A stretch of DNA of 64,000 nt. It comes from Rothia mucilaginosa. Its GTDB lineage: Bacteria > Actinomycetota > Actinomycetes > Actinomycetales > Micrococcaceae. The notes below the pieces were generated by a model, which ran no database searches, was not told the origin of the DNA, and saw only the letters and a program-made list of their open reading frames with translations. This document shows, in pieces, positions 9,104 through 18,363 of this stretch. Both the position numbers and the translations under genes were made by a program. The stretch covers positions 82,252 through 146,251 of the forward strand of contig NZ_JVSP01000003.1 of assembly GCF_001061665.1 (NCBI RefSeq), read 5' to 3'. How positions within the stretch are numbered: position 1 is the first letter of the stretch; every line of letters begins with the position of its first letter.

Positions 9104-10540
9104 TTACTTAGCGGGGTAGGAGGGCACTTCGTAGCCGCCCATACGCTCCAGAACGCGAATCACCTGGCAGGAGTAACCGAACTCGTTGTCGTACCAGACG
9201 TAGACAATTGCGGAGTCATCGGTCACCACGGTAGCCAGCGAGTCCACAACACCTGCGGTGCGGGAACCCACGAAGTCGGTGGAAACAGCCTCAGGGGAAT
9301 CCGAGTAGCCCACCTGGCGGCGCAGCTCGCCGTCGATGGACTCGCGGCGGAACAGCTCGTTCAGCTCCTCAGCGGAACCTGCGGGCTTGGTCAGCTTCAC
9401 GTTCAGGATTGCCATGGAGACGTCCGGGGTGGGAACGCGGATAGCGTTACCGGTCAGCTTGCCTTCCAGCTGCGGCAGAGCCTTCGACACGGCCTTAGCT
9501 GCACCGGTCTCGGTGATGACCATGTTCAGCACAGCGGAGCGACCGCGGCGGTCACCCTTGTGGAAGTTGTCAATCAGGTTCTGATCGTTGGTGAACGCGT
9601 GAACGGTCTCAACGTGGCCGCGCTCAACACCGTAGGCGTCATCCAGAACCTTCAGCGCCGGAGTAATCGCGTTGGTGGTGCAGGAAGCGGCGGAGAGAAT
9701 CTTGTCCTCATCGGTGATGACGTCGTCGTTCACGCCGAACACGATGTTCTTCATGTCGCCCTTGCCGGGAGCGGTCAGCAGAACACGAGAGATACCGGGG
9801 CGGTTCAGGTGCTGCTCCAGGCCCGGAACATCGCGCCAACGGCCGGTGTTGTCCACCAGCAGGGCGTCCTTAATGCCGTACTCGGTGTAGTCGACAGTGT
9901 TCGGGTCCGAGGAGTAAATGAAGCGAACCGGAACACCGTTAGCGATGATGGTGCTGTTCTCCTCATCCACCTCAATAACGCCCTTGAAGGGGCCGTGAAC
10001 CGAGTCGCGCTCCAGCAGGGAGGCGCGCTTAACCAGGTCCTTATCACCGTTCTTACGCACCACCACGGCGCGCAGGTTCAGGCCGGAACCCAGCGGCGAG
10101 GAGGAACGCTCCAGCAGGATGCGGGCCAGCAGGCGGCCAATACGACCGAAGCCGTACAGCACAACGTCCTGCTCCTTCGGCTGGTCACCCTGGTGGTTCA
10201 CGGAGGAACCCAGCTGCTCGGGCAGCCACATGGACAGCTCGGGGGAGCCAGCCTCGCGGTGTGCCTTGTGCAGGGCAGCGATGTTAATCGAGCAAGCGCC
10301 CAGGTTCAGCTCAGTCAGAGCACGAACCAGCTCGAGGGAGTGCGCGGGGTTCAGGGGCGCACCATCAATGTGGGATACGAAATCGTGCAGCTTCAGCAGC
10401 TCAATGACGGACTTGTTGACCAGGCTGCGGCCGTGAATGCTCAGCACCACGCCGTTCTCGCGGTGCAGCTTACCGATGAGGGGGATCAGCTCCTCTGCGG
10501 TAGCCTCACGGTTAACCCAGGTAGCGGTTGCAGTCGTCAC
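9104..10540 (-). CDS. gap: Glyceraldehyde-3-phosphate dehydrogenase, long GapB type
   Basis: 478 residues. An extension of about 125 residues (ATAEELIPLIGKLHRENGVV...) precedes the NAD-binding domain, which starts at DVVLYGFGRIGRLLARIL. The catalytic cysteine is in LSAASCTTNAITPALK, and the C-terminal YDNEFGYSCQVIRV is standard. The extended form matches the GapB-like GAPDH of corynebacteria and relatives, thought to work mainly in gluconeogenesis; that role is by analogy only. The start is GTG at 10540 with AGGAAGAAGG upstream. The open frame continues further upstream, but that part is low-quality sequence without homology. It is monocistronic and convergent with mdaB across a strong terminator. 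Confidence 0.93.
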   Translation of the reverse strand: MTTATATWVNREATAEELIPLIGKLHRENGVVLSIHGRSLVNKSVIELLKLHDFVSHIDGAPLNPAHSLELVRALTELNLGACSINIAALHKAHREAGSPELSMWLPEQLGSSVNHQGDQPKEQDVVLYGFGRIGRLLARILLERSSSPLGSGLNLRAVVVRKNGDKDLVKRASLLERDSVHGPFKGVIEVDEENSTIIANGVPVRFIYSSDPNTVDYTEYGIKDALLVDNTGRWRDVPGLEQHLNRPGISRVLLTAPGKGDMKNIVFGVNDDVITDEDKILSAASCTTNAITPALKVLDDAYGVERGHVETVHAFTNDQNLIDNFHKGDRRGRSAVLNMVITETGAAKAVSKALPQLEGKLTGNAIRVPTPDVSMAILNVKLTKPAGSAEELNELFRRESIDGELRRQVGYSDSPEAVSTDFVGSRTAGVVDSLATVVTDDSAIVYVWYDNEFGYSCQVIRVLERMGGYEVPSYPAK

Positions 10541-10813
10541 GTATGACCTTCTTCCTAACTTCGTTGTCGGAGGGTAGGCGCGACGATGCTGTCGCGTCAA
10601 TACCGGGCCGGGCGTAAGACCCGGCGTCGGTTTAAGTCTAACCCGTACAAACCCTTCCAGAGCCTCAAAATCAGCGATATTGAGGCTAAAAGTCAGAAGA
10701 GACCGAAGGCAGTTTGTGAACCCACACGGCAAGCCAACAGAACCCGTCAGAAGGGAAAGCAAAACCACTTGAAATCCCCACAAAAACGCACTCTCCCGAA
10801 CGGACTGGCCGAG

Positions 10814-10819
10814 TAGAAT
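10814..10819 (+). promoter_or_regulatory. -10 box TAGAAT for the fructokinase gene
   Basis: Seven bases separate the hexamer from ATG 10827, so the transcript would begin at or next to the start codon. Confidence 0.5.
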
Positions 10820-10826
10820 TGAAACC

Positions 10827-11762
10827 ATGTTGACTGTAATCGGTGAAGCACTCGTAGACGTCGTCCACCAGCACGACGGAGAAACCCACGCATACCCCGG
10901 CGGATCCCCCATGAACGTCGCCGTTGGCGCATGCCGCCTCGGCCACCCCACCAACTTTGTCGGCCACTACGGCCCGGACGCCTACGGTGAAAGCATCAAC
11001 GCGCACCTGAACGCCTCCTCGGTGCAGCTGCCCTTCGAACCCACCGCGGAGCGAACCTCCGTCGCCCAGGCCACCATTGGCGCCGACGGTGCGGCGGAAT
11101 ACGAATTCGATATCGAGTGGGCCCTGGACGCTATCGCCGAGGAGCTGGCTGAACTGGCCCGCAGCTCCGACGCAGTGCACACCGGCTCCATCGCCGCCAT
11201 GCTCGAACCCGGCGCGCATGTGGTCGCAGCAGCTTTCGAAGCCGCTCGCGACAGCGCCCTGCTCAGCTACGACCCGAACTGCCGCCCCACCCTCATCCAC
11301 AACGTTGACGAGGGCCGCGCTTGGGCTGAAAAGTTCGTCTCCTTCTCCAGCGTCGTGAAGGCATCCGACGAGGACCTGCAGTGGCTCTACCCCGACCGTT
11401 CCCTCGACGACACCGCACGCGCATGGCTTGACCTCGGCGCCGAGCTGATGGTCATCACCCGCGGTGAAGACGGCCCCATCGCCTTCACCAAGAAGTACCC
11501 CGAGGGCATCAGCCAGCCCGCACACCGCGTTGAGGTTGCGGACACCGTCGGTGCTGGCGACTCCCTCATGGCGGCTCTTATTGCGGGCCTGCTGGACCGC
11601 GGTATTGCCGGCCCCGAGGCTCGCGCCAAGGTTGCCGCACTGACCGCCGAAGACATTACCGACCTGATGCACTTCTCCGCCACCGCGGCGGGCATCACCG
11701 TCTCCCGCGCGGGCGCCAACCCGCCCACCCGCGAGGAACTCGTCGCCGTCCTGAACGGCTAA
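10827..11762 (+). CDS. PfkB-family carbohydrate kinase, probable fructokinase
   Basis: 311-residue ribokinase-fold sugar kinase. MLTVIGEALVDVV and YPGGSPMNVAVGACRLG form the first PfkB signature. DTVGAGDSLMAALIAGLLDRG forms the second, with the catalytic aspartate and the anion hole. Length and pattern suit fructokinases that make fructose 6-phosphate with ATP, but substrate specificity cannot be fixed from sequence. No Shine-Dalgarno sequence is present, while a -10 box sits seven bases before ATG. It is divergent from gap across about 290 bp. Confidence 0.88.
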   Translation: MLTVIGEALVDVVHQHDGETHAYPGGSPMNVAVGACRLGHPTNFVGHYGPDAYGESINAHLNASSVQLPFEPTAERTSVAQATIGADGAAEYEFDIEWALDAIAEELAELARSSDAVHTGSIAAMLEPGAHVVAAAFEAARDSALLSYDPNCRPTLIHNVDEGRAWAEKFVSFSSVVKASDEDLQWLYPDRSLDDTARAWLDLGAELMVITRGEDGPIAFTKKYPEGISQPAHRVEVADTVGAGDSLMAALIAGLLDRGIAGPEARAKVAALTAEDITDLMHFSATAAGITVSRAGANPPTREELVAVLNG

Positions 11763-11871
11763 TAAATGGCGCGCGGCCGGCGGATAGCTCACCCTATCCG
11801 CCGGCATCGTCATATACACGGCCCCCTACCCCGTGGCAATACAACCATCGCGAGAAATCACGAGGAGAATC

Positions 11872-12417
11872 ATGAGCTCCATTGGCTCCGCGCCCCTGCC
11901 CCGCGAACCCTACGCGGGTCTGCCCGAACTTCCTGAATTCACCCTAACCTCGACCGACGTGCAGGACGGCGGCACCGCCCCCGAGTGGATGCGCTCCGCC
12001 CTCTTCGGCGTGACAGGCGGTCAGGATCGCTCCCCGCAGCTGTCCTGGAGTGGATTCCCCGAAGGCACCAAGTCCTTCGTGCTCACCTGCTTCGACCCGG
12101 ATGCGCCGACCCCCTCGGGCTTCTGGCACTGGACCGTCTCTAATATTCCCGCCGAGGTGACCAGCATTGACACCGGCGCGGATGCACCTGCCGGCGCCCT
12201 GACGCACCGCAACGACGCCGGTGTGGCGGGCTTCCTGGGCGCTGCGCCTCCGGCTGGTCACGGCCCGCACCGCTACATTTTTTGCGTCACCGCGGTGGAC
12301 GTGGAGAAGCTCGACATTGACGAGAACGCAACTCCCGCCGTCGTGAACTTCAACCTGCTGGGTCACGGTCTGGGCCGCGCGTTCCTGACCGTCACCTACG
12401 CGGAACCGGCGGCATAG
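11872..12417 (+). CDS. YbhB/YbcL-family PEBP-like protein
   Basis: 181-residue cytoplasmic protein of the phosphatidylethanolamine-binding/Raf-kinase-inhibitor-like family. Seen: FTLTSTDVQDGG, SPQLSWSGFPEGTKSFVLTC, DPDAPTPSGFWHWTVSNIP and GHGPHRYIFCVTAVDVEKL, which carry the conserved DPDxP and GxHRY anion-pocket motifs. The physiological role of bacterial members is unclear. ATG 11872 is chosen over the upstream GTG 11833 because GAGGAG lies six bases before it. Confidence 0.9.
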   Translation: MSSIGSAPLPREPYAGLPELPEFTLTSTDVQDGGTAPEWMRSALFGVTGGQDRSPQLSWSGFPEGTKSFVLTCFDPDAPTPSGFWHWTVSNIPAEVTSIDTGADAPAGALTHRNDAGVAGFLGAAPPAGHGPHRYIFCVTAVDVEKLDIDENATPAVVNFNLLGHGLGRAFLTVTYAEPAA

Positions 12418-12511
12418 CGGCACGCCGGCACAGTCTCACCAGACCCGCGCCCTGACCAGTACCGTACACTGACCAGCACCGATACACCCCACCACTGAAG
12501 GCAAACACTGC

Positions 12512-13324
12512 ATGATTAAACTCATCGCCAGCGACCTGGACGGCACCCTCATCGGGCACGATTTCCGGTTCCGTCCGCGTACCTTGCGCGCCCTTGAGGC
12601 CGCCCGCGCCGCCGGAATCGACATCGTCTTCGTCACCGGCCGCCCGAGCCGCTGGCTCACGCCCCTGCGCGAGCAGACCGACTTCGACTCCTACGCCATC
12701 TGTTCCAACGGTGCTGTGGTGTACCACCTGGGCGCGAACGAGGTGGAAGAAGTCAACGGTGCTGATCCCGCGGTGATTGCCCGCGCCCACGAGCTGCTGG
12801 AGCCCATGTTCCCTGACGCCACCTACACCCTGGAAACCGTGGATACCGTCTACATTCAGGGGCCGCACGACGGCGGCGAGGTGCTCGAGGGCGCCCGCGT
12901 AGTGGAGGCGAAAATCGCCGAGGCGCTCGAACGTATCGGTTCAACCCAGGTCATTAAGTACCTGATTCGTGTGCCCGGCATGGACCCGGATATTCTGCAG
13001 GCCCGTGTGCATCAGGCGGTGGGATCGCTCGTGGCCGTCACCCGCGGCGTGGTCGGTGAGCCGCTCATCGAGATGGGCTCCAAGGACGTCAACAAGGGCC
13101 GGATTTTGGAGAAGTTCGCGGCCCGCCACGGCATTGAGACGCACGAGGTCATGGCGTTTGGTGACATGCCGAATGACGCGGAGATGCTCTGCTGGGCGGG
13201 GGAGGGCTTCGCCATGGCGTCGGGTCAGCCGGCGCTCATCGAGAAGGTGGGGCGCACCTGCCCGCCCTTCCACGAGGACGGCGTGGCGCAGACGATTGAG
13301 GCGATGCTCGCCGAACGGTCCTAG
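12512..13324 (+). CDS. Cof-type HAD-superfamily hydrolase
   Basis: 270-residue phosphatase of the IIB (Cof/YidA) HAD group. Motif I is LIASDLDGTLIGHDF with the nucleophile DxD, motif II is IVFVTGRPSRWL, and motif IV is VMAFGDMPNDAEML. The C2 cap lies between. These enzymes dephosphorylate sugar phosphates or flavin precursors; the substrate is not predictable. GAAGG precedes the ATG. It is read co-directionally after the PEBP gene but is separated by 94 bp. Confidence 0.9.
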   Translation: MIKLIASDLDGTLIGHDFRFRPRTLRALEAARAAGIDIVFVTGRPSRWLTPLREQTDFDSYAICSNGAVVYHLGANEVEEVNGADPAVIARAHELLEPMFPDATYTLETVDTVYIQGPHDGGEVLEGARVVEAKIAEALERIGSTQVIKYLIRVPGMDPDILQARVHQAVGSLVAVTRGVVGEPLIEMGSKDVNKGRILEKFAARHGIETHEVMAFGDMPNDAEMLCWAGEGFAMASGQPALIEKVGRTCPPFHEDGVAQTIEAMLAERS

Positions 13325-13330
13325 CCGCCT

Positions 13331-13396
13331 AGCACTAGCTATCCAGCACTAGCTATCCAGCACGAGCCATCCGGTGCTAGCTATCCAGCGCTAGCG
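13331..13396. repeat. 14-bp tandem repeat, about 4.5 units
   Basis: Units AGCACTAGCTATCC at 13331, 13345, 13359 (two changes), 13373 and a partial one at 13387. It lies just behind the HAD gene stop. Confidence 0.9.
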
Positions 13397-13413
13397 GCTG
13401 GGTGAGCCTCCGC

Positions 13414-13527
13414 AGACATAACTTAGACATAAACTTTTATGTCTACACATAAAAAATTTGAGTCTAGACATAAAAATTTATGTCTAGACTCAAATTTTTG
13501 TGTCTGATTTACATCTGATTTGTGTCT
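13414..13527. repeat. AT-rich cluster of AGACATAAA half-sites with a 23-bp palindrome
   Basis: Arms 13452-13474 and 13477-13499 are perfectly complementary around an AA centre, each containing GAGTCTAGACATAAA. Further AGACATAA / TTTATGTCT copies lie at 13414, 13425 and 13436, and TGTCT at 13500 and 13523. Base composition is far below the surroundings. Confidence 0.9.
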
Positions 13528-13565
13528 AAACAGGGTGGCAGTTGTATGTAACGTCCAGAAGACGC

Positions 13566-13607
13566 AAAAGCGGCCCGGATGGAAACCAATCCATCCGGGC
13601 CGCTTTT
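13566..13607. terminator. Bidirectional terminator between the HAD gene and uracil permease
   Basis: An 18-bp perfect stem (13566-13583 with 13590-13607) and a six-base loop, with AAAA and TTTT at the two ends. Confidence 0.9.
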
Positions 13608-13661
13608 CTACAGCCTACGCTTCAGGAGCACTACTCCCAACGGGTGTAAGCGTAAGGAGCT

Positions 13662-14996
13662 CTAGTGTCCCTCTGTACTCTTCTCTGCGTCGAAAGGTTC
13701 CAGCGGGTCGCCAGCAGCCTTCGTGTACTTCGCGATGAAGGTCATCAGGTGGAAGATAATCAGGGTTGCCGCGGTACCCAGAGCAATACCGGCGAAGGAC
13801 AGCTCACCGAAGGTCCAGGTGTAGTCCGCAATACCCACAATCAGCGCCACAGCAGCGGTGGTCAGGTTGATCTGGTTCGAGAAGTTCACACGGTTCTCAC
13901 TCCAAATACGTGCACCGAGCATACCAATCATGCCGTACAGCACGGTTGCGGCACCGCCCAGAACACCCGCCGGGACGGTCGCAATTGCCGCACCGAATGC
14001 GGGGAACAGGGACAGTGCAATCGCGAAGATAGCCGCCACCCAGTACGCCGCGGTGGAGTACACCTTGGTCGCAGCCATCACGCCAATGTTCTCGGCGTAG
14101 GTGGTGGTACCCGAACCGCCACCCATGCCCGCGATGGTGGTTGCCAGGCCGTCAGCCATGAGGGCGCGACCCGAATAGTCGTCCAGGTTCTTGCCGCTCA
14201 TCAGAGCAACAGACTTCACGTGGCCGATGTTCTCAGCCACGAGCACCAGAATCACGGGGATGAACAGGCCGGCGAGCTCCCAGTGGAACTCGGGGGTCTG
14301 GAAGTGCGGCAGACCGATGATGCCCTGAGTCTCAACAGCCTTGTCAATCTTGGAGAAATCCACCTCGCCGCGAATCACGGCGGTGATGTAACCAACGCCC
14401 ACGCCCAGCAGGATGGACAGGCGACCAATGATGCCCTTGAACAGCACAGAAATCAGGATGATGGAGCACAGGGTCACCAGCGCGGTCACCGGTGCCACCA
14501 TGAAGTTGTCCTTAGCGCTCTTCGCCAGGTTGAAGCCAATCAGCGCCACAATCGAACCGGTCACGACCGGGGGCATGAGCTTGGTGAGCCAGCCGGTGCC
14601 GGCGAACTGAACGATCAGGCCGACCAGGAACAGCGCCACACCCGCCATGACGATGCCGCCGAGGGCGCCCGCTGGGCCGTGCGAGTTCATGGCAGCCGCC
14701 AGGGGAGCGATGAACGCGAAGGAGGAACCCAGGTAGGAGGGGACGCGGCCGCGGGTAATCAGCAGGAAGAGGACGGTGCCGATACCCGAGAAGAACAGGG
14801 TGGTTGCCGGCGGGAAGCCGGTGATAATCGGCACGAGGAAGGTTGCGCCGAACATGGCGACCACGTGCTGCGCACCAATACCGATGGTAATCGGCCAGGC
14901 GAGGCGCTCGTTCGGGGCGACGAAGGAACCGGGCTTAATGCTACGGCCGTCGCCGTGAATCGACCAGTCGAAGCCGAAAAGCTTAGAGATGCTCAA
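13662..14996 (-). CDS. uraA: Uracil/xanthine permease, NCS2 family
   Basis: Inner-membrane nucleobase:proton symporter of about 444 residues with 12-14 hydrophobic segments. Seen: WPITIGIGAQHVVAMFGATF, PAGALGGIVMAGVALFLVG and the family signature region ENIGHVKSVALMSGKN near TM8, where substrate residues lie. Uracil is the more likely substrate. The frame opens at GTG 15035, but an AGGAG lies five bases before TTG 14996 (protein LSISKLFGFDW...). That start is preferred because the Shine-Dalgarno would otherwise be inside the gene. It is convergent with the HAD gene. Confidence 0.88.
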   Translation of the reverse strand: MSISKLFGFDWSIHGDGRSIKPGSFVAPNERLAWPITIGIGAQHVVAMFGATFLVPIITGFPPATTLFFSGIGTVLFLLITRGRVPSYLGSSFAFIAPLAAAMNSHGPAGALGGIVMAGVALFLVGLIVQFAGTGWLTKLMPPVVTGSIVALIGFNLAKSAKDNFMVAPVTALVTLCSIILISVLFKGIIGRLSILLGVGVGYITAVIRGEVDFSKIDKAVETQGIIGLPHFQTPEFHWELAGLFIPVILVLVAENIGHVKSVALMSGKNLDDYSGRALMADGLATTIAGMGGGSGTTTYAENIGVMAATKVYSTAAYWVAAIFAIALSLFPAFGAAIATVPAGVLGGAATVLYGMIGMLGARIWSENRVNFSNQINLTTAAVALIVGIADYTWTFGELSFAGIALGTAATLIIFHLMTFIAKYTKAAGDPLEPFDAEKSTEGH

Positions 14997-15156
14997 AGGG
15001 AGCTCCTGAAGTGAATGTGGTGTATAAAATTCCACATTATTCTACGCGCCTATGGGCGTAGGTCACAGCTAAATGCCTATAAATATGAGCAGGGATACCC
15101 CTAAACCGCTTATATTCCCAATTCGCTATCTGATTGATGGGTGCGGGGTACATAAA

Positions 15157-15208
15157 AATACCGTCGCCCCCTATATGCAAGATATTGCATATAGGGGGCG
15201 ACGGTATT
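15157..15208 (-). terminator. Strong terminator of the acyl-CoA dehydrogenase unit
   Basis: A 24-bp perfect stem (15157-15180 with 15185-15208), loop GATA. On the minus strand it is followed by TTTT. It lies 23 bp behind the stop at 15232. Confidence 0.88.
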
Positions 15209-15231
15209 GATGAAGACAGCGTCGCGAACGT

Positions 15232-16317
15232 TTAGAGAGCTTCCTGAAGAGCCTCGAGGTGATCATACTTCGACAGCTCGTAGCGCAGGTGGCCCTCGGT
15301 CGGGGACTGCACCGGCAGGAAGGAAGCCTCACGCAGGCGGCGAGCGGTCGGGGACTCGGCCACGTAACCGGCACCTCCAACAACCTGCAGCTCAAAGTGA
15401 GTAGCAATGGTCGCGAAGTGCGAAACCCCCAGGCGCAGGCTCAGCAGGTCACGGCGCTCGGCACGCTCCGGTTCGGACGCCAGGCGAATCAGCTCCTCCC
15501 GCAGGCTCTCGTACTCGGAGAGGATTAGCGGGAACTCGGGGCGGAAGATGCCCTTCGACACGTCCAGGTGCTTAGCGGCCTCCTGCAGAGCACCTGCGGC
15601 CAGGCCCAGGCAGAAGGAAGACTGAACCAGCAGGAACGGTGCGGTGACATCGTGCAGGAACGCCTCGAGGTTATCGCTCAGGATATCCTCGCTCGGCACG
15701 AAAACGTCCTCGAACTTCAGGGTGCCCGACTCGGTGCTGTTGAGCGCCAGCAGGTCGCGGTGGTAGTAAATCTCCAGGCCCGGCACATCCTGGCGAATCG
15801 TCACAATGTAGCGGTCCGGGTGACCCTCGGGAGCGTTCTCCAAGGCCACCGGCAGAACAATTACGCCGCTCGGGTACAGGTTCGATGCCCAGGAGATAGA
15901 ACCGTTGAGCTTCAGGCCACCCTCAACGAGGGTGCCCTTCACCTTAATCGGCTCCAGACCCGACGCCTCCTTGTACGCCGCCGCCATCGCGGTGGTGCCG
16001 CTGACGGTCGCATTGGCCAGGCCCTCGGGCAGCTCGCGGCCCACGGCGTCGAAGAACGCGATGGTCGAACGGTGAGCCCAGAGCGAGAAGGCGGTGGTGG
16101 CGTCCTCGGTAGCCAGGTCGAATGCAACAGCGACCTGGGGAACCAGGGAGCCGCCGTCGCGACCCAGGGTAATCAGGCCGTCCTTGGCAATCTCACGGAG
16201 GGTCTCGAAAGGAGAACGCTCGCCGCGGTCAACGGCCTCCGCATTGGTGCGGGCGAGGGCGAGAACCTGCTCGCGCTGAGGGTAGTCGTACAGGGGTTCC
16301 AGGGTGAAGCCGGACAT
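15232..16317 (-). CDS. Acyl-CoA dehydrogenase family protein
   Basis: Flavoenzyme-like protein of 361 residues with the ACAD arrangement: a helical N-terminal part, a central beta domain (LKLNGSISWASNLYPSGV, ESGTLKFEDVFVPSEDIL) and a C-terminal helical bundle (ELQVVGGAGYVAESPTARRL). The substrate is unknown. It lacks the obvious catalytic-glutamate context of chain-length-typed enzymes, so it may belong to the DszC/hydroxylase-like side of the superfamily. ATG 16317 has TAGGAGAAAC upstream. It follows the DUF4242 gene by 29 bp on the same strand and is probably co-transcribed with it. Confidence 0.82.
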   Translation of the reverse strand: MSGFTLEPLYDYPQREQVLALARTNAEAVDRGERSPFETLREIAKDGLITLGRDGGSLVPQVAVAFDLATEDATTAFSLWAHRSTIAFFDAVGRELPEGLANATVSGTTAMAAAYKEASGLEPIKVKGTLVEGGLKLNGSISWASNLYPSGVIVLPVALENAPEGHPDRYIVTIRQDVPGLEIYYHRDLLALNSTESGTLKFEDVFVPSEDILSDNLEAFLHDVTAPFLLVQSSFCLGLAAGALQEAAKHLDVSKGIFRPEFPLILSEYESLREELIRLASEPERAERRDLLSLRLGVSHFATIATHFELQVVGGAGYVAESPTARRLREASFLPVQSPTEGHLRYELSKYDHLEALQEAL

Positions 16318-16346
16318 GTGGTTTCTCCTAAGCGGGGAGCGCGCGT

Positions 16347-16871
16347 CTATGCGTGCAGCTTGAACAGTCGGTCGATGGGGGTGCTGACGGCCTTGCGGGC
16401 GCGGACGACAGCGTCTTCGTCGGGTGCATCGTAGAAGCACAGGCACTTGGCGGTGTCTTCACGAACGTAGGTGCGCAGGAAGGAAACCTCGGGCACCTCG
16501 GCGTACTTGGGGGCGTTGGCCTTCTTACGGGTCAGGTACTGTTCCATGGTGATCTCTGCGGGGATGTCCCACTCGACCAGGTAGTCGGCGTCCTTCTTGA
16601 GCTTCTTGATGTCATCGAGCTCTGCGCCGACGAGGCGGACGGCGTCGGGGCCTTCGACGGAGGCGCGCTCACCGATTGCTGCGGCGAGGTCGGGGCCGAA
16701 TGCGGTGTTCTCGGCTTCGATGATGACGAAGACGATCTTGTGGTCTGCGGAGACCTGGGTTTCGATGAGCTCCGCGCCGTTGGTCAGGGAGGAGTTGACG
16801 GTCTCGATGAGGGCGGTTGCCTCTTCCTTGGACGGGTTAGCGGGGGTCAGTTCTACCAGGTACAGTGCCAT
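16347..16871 (-). CDS. DUF4242 (SCO4226-like) protein
   Basis: 174 residues with two ferredoxin-like halves. The C-terminal half SFLRTYVREDTAKCLCFYDA...VVRARKAVSTPIDRLF is a typical DUF4242 repeat; the N-terminal half MALYLVELTPANPSKEE is a diverged one. A Streptomyces member (SCO4226) binds nickel. Whether this one does is not shown. AAGGAGAAC precedes the ATG. It is the first gene of a two-gene unit with an acyl-CoA dehydrogenase-like flavoprotein, so a redox or detoxification role is possible. Confidence 0.82.
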   Translation of the reverse strand: MALYLVELTPANPSKEEATALIETVNSSLTNGAELIETQVSADHKIVFVIIEAENTAFGPDLAAAIGERASVEGPDAVRLVGAELDDIKKLKKDADYLVEWDIPAEITMEQYLTRKKANAPKYAEVPEVSFLRTYVREDTAKCLCFYDAPDEDAVVRARKAVSTPIDRLFKLHA

Positions 16872-17118
16872 GATGTTCTCCTTGGGAGGTTGCGTTGGGG
16901 TGGCCGGCCGCGTGTTTGTCCGGCCGTTCTGGAATCACCTTAGACCTGTAGTTGAGGGCTGTCTAATAGATGTCCGTTCGTGGCGTAATGAGTCCTTTTT
17001 TGACTCTGATTTCCGTCATGTGCGTTCACGCGGAGACATAAATCGTCACAGTTCCGCGCGCGGGAACCTGCCTGCGGCCGCAGAATTTTCGCGCGGGTTA
17101 TCGAACCCGATGGCGCAT

Positions 17119-18309
17119 CTATCCGCGGCGTCCTGCTCGTGCCGCAAAGTCATCGAGGGCGCGGTTGAGAGCGGGGACAGTCCACACTTTTTGCCCCTGA
17201 ATTTTGACGCGTTCTTCACGCAGAATCTGCAGCTCCACCATGCGGTTGAGGAGGCGATACACACTAGCTCGGGACCCCTGCGTGTGCTCCTCCACCATGT
17301 GCGCGGTGAAGGCGGGCTCAGTGCAGCACAGGTCAGTGAGGGAACGCAGGAGAGGGGTTTTACGCTGTGCAATGGACAGCACCTCATCGCGCAGGGTTTC
17401 AATGTCTTGCGCCAGGATTTCTGCGTTGGTGATTGCCTTCTGCGCGGCGTCGATGAAGAGCTCGATGATGGGCTCAGCATCGCCTGCACGGTAGTCGGTG
17501 AGCGCCTGAATGTACCCGTCGGTATCGTGCAACAGCCCGGAGGAGACGGGCAGAATCACGTGGCGAGTGACGCCGCGGGCGAGCAGGAGCGCGGAGATGA
17601 GGGCTCGCCCGGTTCGACCGTTGCCGTCAGTGAAGGGGTGGATGGTCTCAAATTGGGCGTGCGCAATAGCCGCCTGTGCGAGGGGGTCAATATCGCGGCG
17701 GTTCATGAAGGCTACAAGGTCTTTGAGGGCGGCAGGAACCCGCTCGTAATGCGGTGCCACATAGTCGGCGGTTACGGGTGAATCACCCTTAATCCACACC
17801 CACTGGGTGCGGAGTACACCGGAGTCCTGCTGCAGGCCGCGGGTCAGTTCGCGGTGCATCGCCAGGATGTTGTCGACGCTAATGTTCTCTGCGGTATTCA
17901 GGGCTGCACGCATGGCGTGAACATTGCGCGCCACCAGCTCGGCGTTAACGCCGACCTTCGACCCGCTTGCCCCCAGGACGGCAAGAGAGAGCCTGCGTGC
18001 GCTAACGGTGAGGTTTTCAATCTGTGAGCTGGAGGCGGATTCGCCGCGCAGAAGAACTGCCGAGAAGGGGATGCCGCCGATGTGGTGGAGTCGCTCATCG
18101 AAGCGGGTCATTGCGGTGGCGTTCTCTTGGAGGCTCGCTCGCAGTGCGGGGCTGAGTTCGACGTTGCGTTCGGCAATGGAGGCGGGTACGGCGCTGGAGA
18201 AGGCGCCGGAGTTGCGGCGCGTTGCGCGTCGGGAGGCGAGGGCGTCGCGGTGAACCCCGGGGGTTTGCGGCTCCCATGTGAGGGCGGGCCAGGTGATGGC
18301 TGTGGGCAT
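17119..18309 (-). CDS. Fic-family AMPylase with own inhibitory helix and C-terminal winged helix
   Basis: 396 residues. The Fic motif HPFTDGNGRTGR is at about 224-235, with catalytic H224. N-terminal to it, S94-S-Q-I-E98-N99 fits the inhibitory [S/T]xxxE[G/N] motif, so this is a class II Fic protein whose own N-terminal helix can block ATP. The last about 80 residues (EEHTQGSRASVYRLLNRMVE...) read as a winged helix. Such Fic-wHTH proteins are widespread; targets are mostly unknown. GGAGGGAGGAACC precedes ATG 18309. The upstream region carries repeated TTAATAAGA sites that could be bound by the winged helix. Confidence 0.9.
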   Translation of the reverse strand: MPTAITWPALTWEPQTPGVHRDALASRRATRRNSGAFSSAVPASIAERNVELSPALRASLQENATAMTRFDERLHHIGGIPFSAVLLRGESASSSQIENLTVSARRLSLAVLGASGSKVGVNAELVARNVHAMRAALNTAENISVDNILAMHRELTRGLQQDSGVLRTQWVWIKGDSPVTADYVAPHYERVPAALKDLVAFMNRRDIDPLAQAAIAHAQFETIHPFTDGNGRTGRALISALLLARGVTRHVILPVSSGLLHDTDGYIQALTDYRAGDAEPIIELFIDAAQKAITNAEILAQDIETLRDEVLSIAQRKTPLLRSLTDLCCTEPAFTAHMVEEHTQGSRASVYRLLNRMVELQILREERVKIQGQKVWTVPALNRALDDFAARAGRRG

Positions 18310-18363
18310 GGTTCCTCCTCCCTCCTCCTCTTCATCGGTGTCGTCTTGCTGGTCGTATGGGGG

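Noticed and set aside
9089-10546. Long plus-strand frame opposite gap
   Set aside because: Mirror of the GAPDH gene; no family pattern and no start signal.
13331-13396. Possible CRISPR-like array
   Set aside because: Units are 14 bp and contiguous, with no spacers and no cas genes.
13665-15014. Long plus-strand frame opposite the uracil permease gene
   Set aside because: His/Gly/Gln-rich product typical of an antisense shadow.
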